From Porites lobata (Eukaryota > Cnidaria > Anthozoa > Scleractinia > Poritidae): a stretch of DNA of 64,000 bases. Made by a program: the position numbers and the translations under genes. Of this stretch, positions 58,620 through 64,000 are shown piece by piece. The stretch's first letter is position 1; each line of letters opens with the position of its first letter. The notes beneath the pieces are model-generated. The model searched no databases and was not told where the DNA came from. It saw nothing but the letters and a program-made list of their open reading frames with translations. Location: contig CALNXK010000128.1 of NCBI GenBank assembly GCA_942486035.1, positions 367,501 through 431,500 on the forward strand, given 5' to 3'.

Positions 58620-58960
58620 TTCTGCCAAAATTCAATGTTCCATTTTACATAGTGCTTTGCATAATCTATCCTATATTTTGTGTTTGTCATTTGAGTTTGC
58701 ACTCGCGATTCAACTTTTTTTTGCATTCAACATTCAACTTTGATTTATGCAACATTCAAGTTTTCCCTTTCGACTTTCACTTTTCATACGCAGCAGTCAA
58801 GTTTTCGAATTCGACCTTCAAGTTCAGTGGGATGTACATTCACTTTTTCGCATCCAAGATTTAGCATTTTTCCTTTAAGTTTTTGTCCGACTTTAGGCAT
58901 TGTACTTGCAAGTTTCCGCATTCGACATTCAACTTTTCGAATTGAACTTTTACCCGCTGG
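58620..58960. repeat. Cryptic CATTCAACTTT-rich sequence
   Basis: Words such as CATTCAACTTT, TTCGACATTCAAC and GTTTTCGAATTCGACC recur irregularly. Open frames across it are low-complexity. Confidence 0.5.
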
Positions 58961-59084
58961 TCAGCCACAGATGGAGACCGTGGGCTCAATCGACCTAACC
59001 CACCCCCGCTCAAATGGTGGTCGAGAGTCGGTCGATGCAGACTCCGCGAATCGTAATAACTTTGTCCCATCTCAGAGCTTTACA

Positions 59085-59169
59085 TAGCCTGCGAAGCGCC
59101 AGACGCATTTCCGGTCGTCGGGAGGGACAGAAGCGACGACCGGAAATGCGTCTGGCGCTTCGCAGGCTA
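59085..59169. mobile_element. Fold-back MITE, 85 bp, 9-bp TSD
   Basis: TAGCCTGCGAAGCGCC, then ATTTCCGGTCGTCG, with a perfect inverse; flanks AGCTTTACA at 59076-59084 and 59170-59178. Same subfamily as 1743 and 19077, with both arms nearly identical, so recent. Confidence 0.92.
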
Positions 59170-59592
59170 AGCTTTACATGATGCTCTCCGGGAAACGTTT
59201 CTCAAGGTGACCAATATCTAAAACTAAACTGCTAAACGGCACCGAAACCAGCTTTAGGCGTACACTGATTTCAAATAACTGTCACTTGTGTTAAACAAAG
59301 AATTGTGGGTAGGAGAAAAATAAAAAGGGAGGGGGAGGGGGGGTAAGATAGTAATTCTGTCTACATCCACTTCTACACAAGTCCCTAACCATAAAACAAG
59401 CAAAAAAAAACGACATAAACTTGGCCTAAACCGCTGTGACGAATTATTGTAATCCATCTCTTTAGTATTTTTCCTTTCCAGTTTTTGTGTTGTACGTCAT
59501 TTCCGCCTCTCCCTTTTAAACAATTTTTATTGCGACATTCCTCATCTATATAATATTGTGAATGCTACATAAGTTCAGTAACATCTGTAAAC

Positions 59593-59621
59593 CTGAAGAA
59601 GGCTGGTATGGCCAACCGAAA
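59593..59621 (+). ncRNA. Hammerhead-like motif, degenerate
   Basis: CTGAAGA, a GGCTGG/CCAACC near-stem with a short loop, and GAAA appear in hammerhead core order. One stem II pair is mismatched and stems I and III are not evident. Such remnants occur at the ends of Penelope-like retroelements and related repeats. Activity is unlikely. Confidence 0.3.
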
Positions 59622-60266
59622 TATTGTTATAAAAAACAATACACGTTGTTTTAAATCAGCTTTGCAGTAGTCTTTGGACTTCTCGTTCTTGATAAGCAAG
59701 CAACACAGTAAACAAGCCATTAGACAGGGGAAGTTGAGAAAAATTACAAAATGTTTGCTGACCCGGTTTTCATAACTCCAGGTATAATTATATTATTGAT
59801 TATCTAAAAACCGGTCTGTTAAAATTTGGTCAAATGAGGTTCAAATGGTATTGATTAATTTTAGTAAGCTGTGTGCAAGTTTATAGAAAAATCTAATACG
59901 CGAATTTTATGTAAACTGAGCAAACATGAAATTTTAATGTTGAATTCAATCGTTCATGTTGCCATGGAAACTACGAAAACGTTACATTTTGTCTGTCAAT
60001 CAAAATCTTTTATCAGTATATTTTTCACTTGCCAGGTTTCAACTTGTGAGCTGCAACTTTTCTCAAGATTGGCAAATAACATATACTTACAAACTGCCAA
60101 AACTGTGTTAACCTTAATTTAATGATTAATGAAACTTAAGAATACCTCCGCAAATGAATGGTGCTTTGATGAAGGCTGTGAAAAATCGCCTTCTGCAGTA
60201 ATTTTAGCTTTCTTCACCGTTACGTCTTCGTTGAGAAATAAAATACACGCTCTTCAACTATAGATC

Positions 60267-60820
60267 GGGCCCTTTGAACTAAGAGGTCATGTGGCATCAT
60301 TTTTATGAAAATGAAAGTTATATGATTTTGCCCTCAAAAAACGATTAGTAGGTCATATCTCAAACAAAATGATAGTGATTTAGTTTTTCCAACCCGCACC
60401 AATTTCTTAAAATGAGTAAGATCGTAGCTGGTCACGTGACTAAAATGTGATTTTTTTTTTTAAACTATGAATTACCCCTTTCTGAGCAAAAATTTTGCAT
60501 TTCAACTTCAAGAAAATTGTTGAAAAGATGATGTGGTAATGTTTACAGCACATCTGAGCGTAACTATCAAACTTTTAACAAGATACAAGCAAAAAGTAGT
60601 TTTGGCCGCCATGTTGGAGGGCAAGAGTATGTCCTCCAACTTGGCGGCTACTGTGTTAAAAAAATCAAATTGCCATAAAATATCTCCCTTAAATGCGTTT
60701 CCTCTCAAATTTTAGGTGTAAGATAATTTTTTTGGGCTCTGACAATTTTTGTCATCAACAGGATTCCAAGTCATTGTTTAAAGGAAGCATTGGTCACGTG
60801 ACCTCTTAGTGCAAGTGGCC
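60267..60820. mobile_element. Non-autonomous DNA transposon, 554 bp
   Basis: Ends GGGCCCTTTGAACTAAGAGG and CCTCTTAGTGCAAGTGGCC are inverted with a few differences, and TCATGTG/CACGTGA continues the match. It has an internal hairpin of GCCGCCATGTTGGAGG with its inverse (60605-60648). Confidence 0.7.
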
Positions 60821-61832
60821 TATTTAATTCAATATAATGATGCAGGGGGGGAAGGTGTCTCCAAGGAAATCTGTGGTACAGTCCGCCTGCCAGTATGACG
60901 TCCCGTCTCGCGTAAAATTTCGATTTATCACGGAAATACTGTTCCGATATCTTGGTTTTGGAGATTATAAGGTTTCTATTGTCATAGAAAACTAGAATTA
61001 AGTAGTTTTTTGGAATGAAATGCCCATCGTCGAGCAAATTTTACGGCAATCATACCGACCGGTCACGCTTTTGAGGGCCAGTGCACAGAAATAGGAGGTT
61101 GAGGAGTTTAGACACAGCAATAGGAGGTTCATCAAAGGATGTATTATACTTTACATTGTGCGTATTTTCAGCTCTTCAGAGCTAGTGGAACCCCATATCA
61201 TTCCTCTGAACGTTCGCTTAGCTGTAGCGTTGAAAGAGGAAGCTGAATGACAGGTATTTGTGAGAGACTGTGAGCACTGAATCTTGTTGCTTTACCGCAT
61301 TTTAATACTGTATTGGACATGCACCTGTAATTCTGATCTGTAATTAAATCCCGAAAACCAATAAAAGGTTTCGTTTAATTATTTTTGGGGGACAAACTCA
61401 ATGGAGATTTTAGTGTAATAATATTGATGATTAAGACGATGTCCAAAACGGGAAGGCAAGTTTAATTTTCGCCAGTGGGTCACTGTTGGGTGCTGGCTGT
61501 AAATCAGTACAGTTTGTGGTGTACGGTGTGTTGTTTGTCATGATGTCAACTAACATTGAAAAAATCAGCTGTTTCAGAGGAGGGGCATCTCTTGACAGCT
61601 TATGTTTTTTTTCTGGTCATAAGCTTGGGCAGTATGCAGATCAAGCGCTTTTGAAATCATCCCTTTTCCAAAATAAAACTCCGGACTTAAGTTTAAAATA
61701 CATATTGATCCAAATGCATGACCAGCAGGGTCAGCGTTAAGAACAAAGAAAAAAAAAAAAAAAGGAAATATAGTGTTTAAAAAAAAAGACTAAACAGAGA
61801 AAAAAAGGTACAAAGAAACAGAAAACAGAATC

Positions 61833-61906
61833 GCCGAAAGTCGAACCCGGTTTATCTGCACGTTCAAACAACTCCTTGACCACTGCACCACAGTGACACA
61901 CATGAT
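61833..61906 (-). repeat. tRNA-like sequence, probable SINE head
   Basis: On the minus strand TGGTGCAGTGGTCAAGG resembles an A box and GGGTTCGACTTTC a B box at suitable spacing. The cloverleaf is incomplete. An A/T-rich stretch follows at 61745-61800. Confidence 0.35.
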
Positions 61907-62126
61907 TAATTTGAAAAATTAATTTTGTCATATGAAAACAATTTTTCTCTGCCGTAGACGTTGTTTGAAGCTGGTGGTGCTGTATTTATCATGAATTGAA
62001 ATATACATTTGAGGAAAATTAGCTTAAGCGCGTATTTCAAAGCTATTTCGCATTATTTCGGGTTCAACGGGCCGACTCGATGTAGATAATCGATCGAACT
62101 AGCTTTACTGAATTTGGTGGAGAATT

Positions 62127-62214
62127 TTGCCTGGGTCGCAGACGCTCTAAACCCTCTGTATAGAGCTATATTAAAGGTTTAGACGAGTGCGTGGGCCGGC
62201 TGCAACGCAGGCTA
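62127..62214. mobile_element. Fold-back MITE, 88 bp, 9-bp TSD
   Basis: Imperfect arms starting TTGCCTGGGTCGCAGACG and ending GCAACGCAGGCTA; flanks TGGAGAATT on both sides (62118-62126, 62215-62223), perfect. Confidence 0.85.
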
Positions 62215-62405
62215 TGGAGAATTAGGAGATCAACAGAGGCCCACACTCGAAAGGAATGATATGAAGTTAGGCCCGTTTAATTAGCAAAAGAATAGATGAA
62301 ATATAAACATGTGTGATCTATGAATGGAACCTCCTATTCTGGAGACTAGACCTTGCCTATTTCAGGGGAAAAAAAGATTTAAGTTTTTTTATCAAGCAGA
62401 TCGCT

Positions 62406-62786
62406 TTAAAATAGTTGCTTAGCAAAAATCTCTTTATCTTTTAGAGTTAAAGAAAAATAGAAGTATTGTTCGTTTTTTCGGGGTGCATTTGTATTGTCTG
62501 CAAGTGAGCTTGTGAAATGCTCAAGTACAACATAATCACTTGTAATTGTTACTGTCTCAGACTTTATCCATTCCTCATTTCCTGTAGAATACTTTTTACT
62601 TATTTTTCCGCGAAAACGTTCGAAAACTGTGTTAAACAACCGTTCCATAGATTTCATGTTTAGTGGCAAATACAAACGTGTGTCTCCTCGATCCAGCCTC
62701 CTCCTCAGGCGCTTCGTTTTTCGCATGGTTTCGAAAAGAGGAGAGCGCGAAACGCGAGTGACTGGTGACGAAGTGCAAGGGACCAT
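62406..62786 (-). CDS. Unrecognised 126-residue open frame
   Basis: Minus-strand frame with protein-like composition: a basic segment (TKRLRRRLDRGD), then a charged region including NEEWIKSETVTITSDYVV, ending in TAA. No signal peptide, membrane segment or known domain is apparent. It abuts the inverted-repeat arm at 62857, so it may belong to a mobile element, or be a single exon of a gene that continues out of view. Confidence 0.3.
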   Translation of the reverse strand: MVPCTSSPVTRVSRSPLFETMRKTKRLRRRLDRGDTRLYLPLNMKSMERLFNTVFERFRGKISKKYSTGNEEWIKSETVTITSDYVVLEHFTSSLADNTNAPRKNEQYFYFSLTLKDKEIFAKQLF

Positions 62787-62856
62787 TGGAAGGGTAAAGA
62801 AGAGAGGTTTAGTGCCGTCTTGCCCGTTTTCCCCTTCCAGCCTTCCTTCCAGCAGT

Positions 62857-63108
62857 CCTTGATCAGTTTAACATGAGACATCGCGCTAATAAATAAATCT
62901 CGCGTAGTAAAATAATTTTTCGCTTTTCTTCCTTGATAAGTAAACCATGAGTTTTGAAATCAAACCATAGAAATGCATTGCTTTGTCAGTGAAAATCAGA
63001 CTTATACGCAGGAAAAGTGATTTTTGGAGTTGAGTCTTTAAAGTCTTTAAAAGGTCAAGAAAACCTACTGCTGAAAAATCTACAACTGAAAACCTGCGTA
63101 GAAAAAGT
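62857..63108 (-). repeat. Inverted repeat pair, arm 2
   Basis: Opposite-strand partner of 58297-58577. Confidence 0.75.
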
Positions 63109-63326
63109 CCAACTTTTATCATGGAGAACATTTTTGAGACCGCCTGGGACCATAGCCGACCATTTGGGGAAGACACACGAAAAAAAAAAAGAAGAAGAAG
63201 AAGAAAAAAAAGAAACGCCTGCATTTTAAGAGTCTCAATCTGCTGAAGCAAGCTCGACTAACAAGGTTCTCAGATAACTGTACTTGTATTTTTCTTTTTT
63301 AAAATGAACAAATGTGATCATATTAA

Positions 63327-63526
63327 CCTTTTAAGCTCAAAAGGGACTAACATCAATTTTCTCCCAACAAGATCCGTGCATCATCGTCAAGAGAACTTGA
63401 AAGGTTGTGCAATAATGATCATCAAAAGGAAAAATGCTTTGATCTAATTCTCTGTCAACTATTTCTGCAGGGAATGTATGGAGGTGATCCTGGAGAATTT
63501 GTTTGTGGATATTGGAGTTTAAAGGG
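63327..63526. mobile_element. piggyBac-like MITE, TTAA TSD
   Basis: TTAA occurs on both sides (63323-63326, 63527-63530), with ends CCTTTTAAGCTC and GAGTTTAAAGGG inverted. Related right ends (TTTAAAGGGTTAA) follow both duplicated genes near 5121 and 21321. Confidence 0.7.
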
Positions 63527-63644
63527 TTAAAATAATATTAATCATGACAATGGCACGATTTAGTTATTATTGTTCTTGTTTTTTGCTCTGTTACAGTTAT
63601 CAAGACCTAAAAAACATTCAGCTTCTGCAACAGCAAATGTTTAT

Positions 63645-63693
63645 CTTCTTCTTCTTCTTCTTCTTATTATTATTATTATTATTATTATTATTG
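63645..63693. repeat. (TTC)n/(TTA)n microsatellite
   Basis: Six TTC then about ten TTA repeats; responsible for the poly-Leu/Ile frame on the plus strand and poly-Asn/Lys on the minus strand. Confidence 0.9.
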
Positions 63694-64000
63694 CTATTAC
63701 TACCACTTCCACTGGAGTAACATTTGTTCTTACACCCCAAATGTTTCGAACTTCTTTTGCAATGATACTTTGTAACTTTCTCATCTTCCTTTCCTCTCAC
63801 CCATCCATTCTCCAGAATTTCCACATTTATGATTTGACCGCTTTTATTTCTCTTGTCAATGCTCACCAAATCCGTTTTTTTGGCCCCAATTTCATCATGT
63901 TCAAACACACAGTCCTCAAAAGTTTGTAGATGACATTTTCAAGCACATTTTTTCTGAGGCTTACCATCTTTCGTTCTGCTCAATCCACAATTTCCAGCCA

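Noticed and set aside
63570..63929. Frame with poly-Leu and poly-Ile
   Set aside because: Produced by the TTC/TTA microsatellite.

Overview
The window looks like nuclear DNA of a cnidarian, most likely a stony coral. That rests on two intron-rich animal genes (a DPY19-like C-mannosyltransferase and RBM48), AT-rich introns, very many short non-autonomous DNA transposons, and a cnidarian-looking membrane protein family. Genus and species cannot be read from the sequence. Nothing suggests bacterial, phage or organellar DNA.

Left third (1-22436): a large recent segmental duplication. Copy A (1-7133, cut by the window edge) and copy B (16393-22436) flank about 9.3 kb of single-copy DNA. Each copy holds one intact intronless reading frame for a 449-residue type II membrane protein that resembles a Golgi glycosyltransferase; the two differ at eight residues. 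Comparing the copies exposes later events. An 813-bp Mutator-like insertion with a 9-bp target duplication sits only in copy B. A minisatellite has five main units in A and three in B. Blocks of about 1.2 kb and 0.75 kb are present only in A. The DNA between the copies has a 66-bp minisatellite, an orphan first exon of a beta-1,3-galactosyltransferase (GT31), and several palindromic mobile elements.

Middle (22905-51009): two conserved genes diverge from a 178-bp shared promoter (42949-43126). Leftward is a DPY19L1-type C-mannosyltransferase. I reconstructed it as 26 exons whose phases close exactly (2199 nt, 732 residues plus stop), including exons of 25, 27, 31, 31 and 34 nt. Rightward is RBM48, an RNA-binding protein of the minor spliceosome, with eight exons supported, one only 25 nt long; its last exon is uncertain. 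RBM48 intron 2 carries a tandem copy of the 3' splice site and first 35 nt of exon 3, a dead-end decoy exon.

Right part (51010-64000): no confident gene. It holds transposon-derived sequence, including a 1085-bp element with long terminal inverted repeats, a perfect 8-bp target duplication and a short internal reading frame, plus palindromic elements, SINE-like fragments, microsatellites and two unassigned reading frames.

The strongest system-level signal is a family of at least nine small fold-back elements scattered through the window. They are 54-132 bp, have ends close to TAGCCTG, and are flanked by 9-bp target duplications; one insertion is supported by an unoccupied paralogous site. 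The Mutator-like insertion in copy B has the same duplication length, so a Mutator-type transposase is a plausible, unproven source of mobility.
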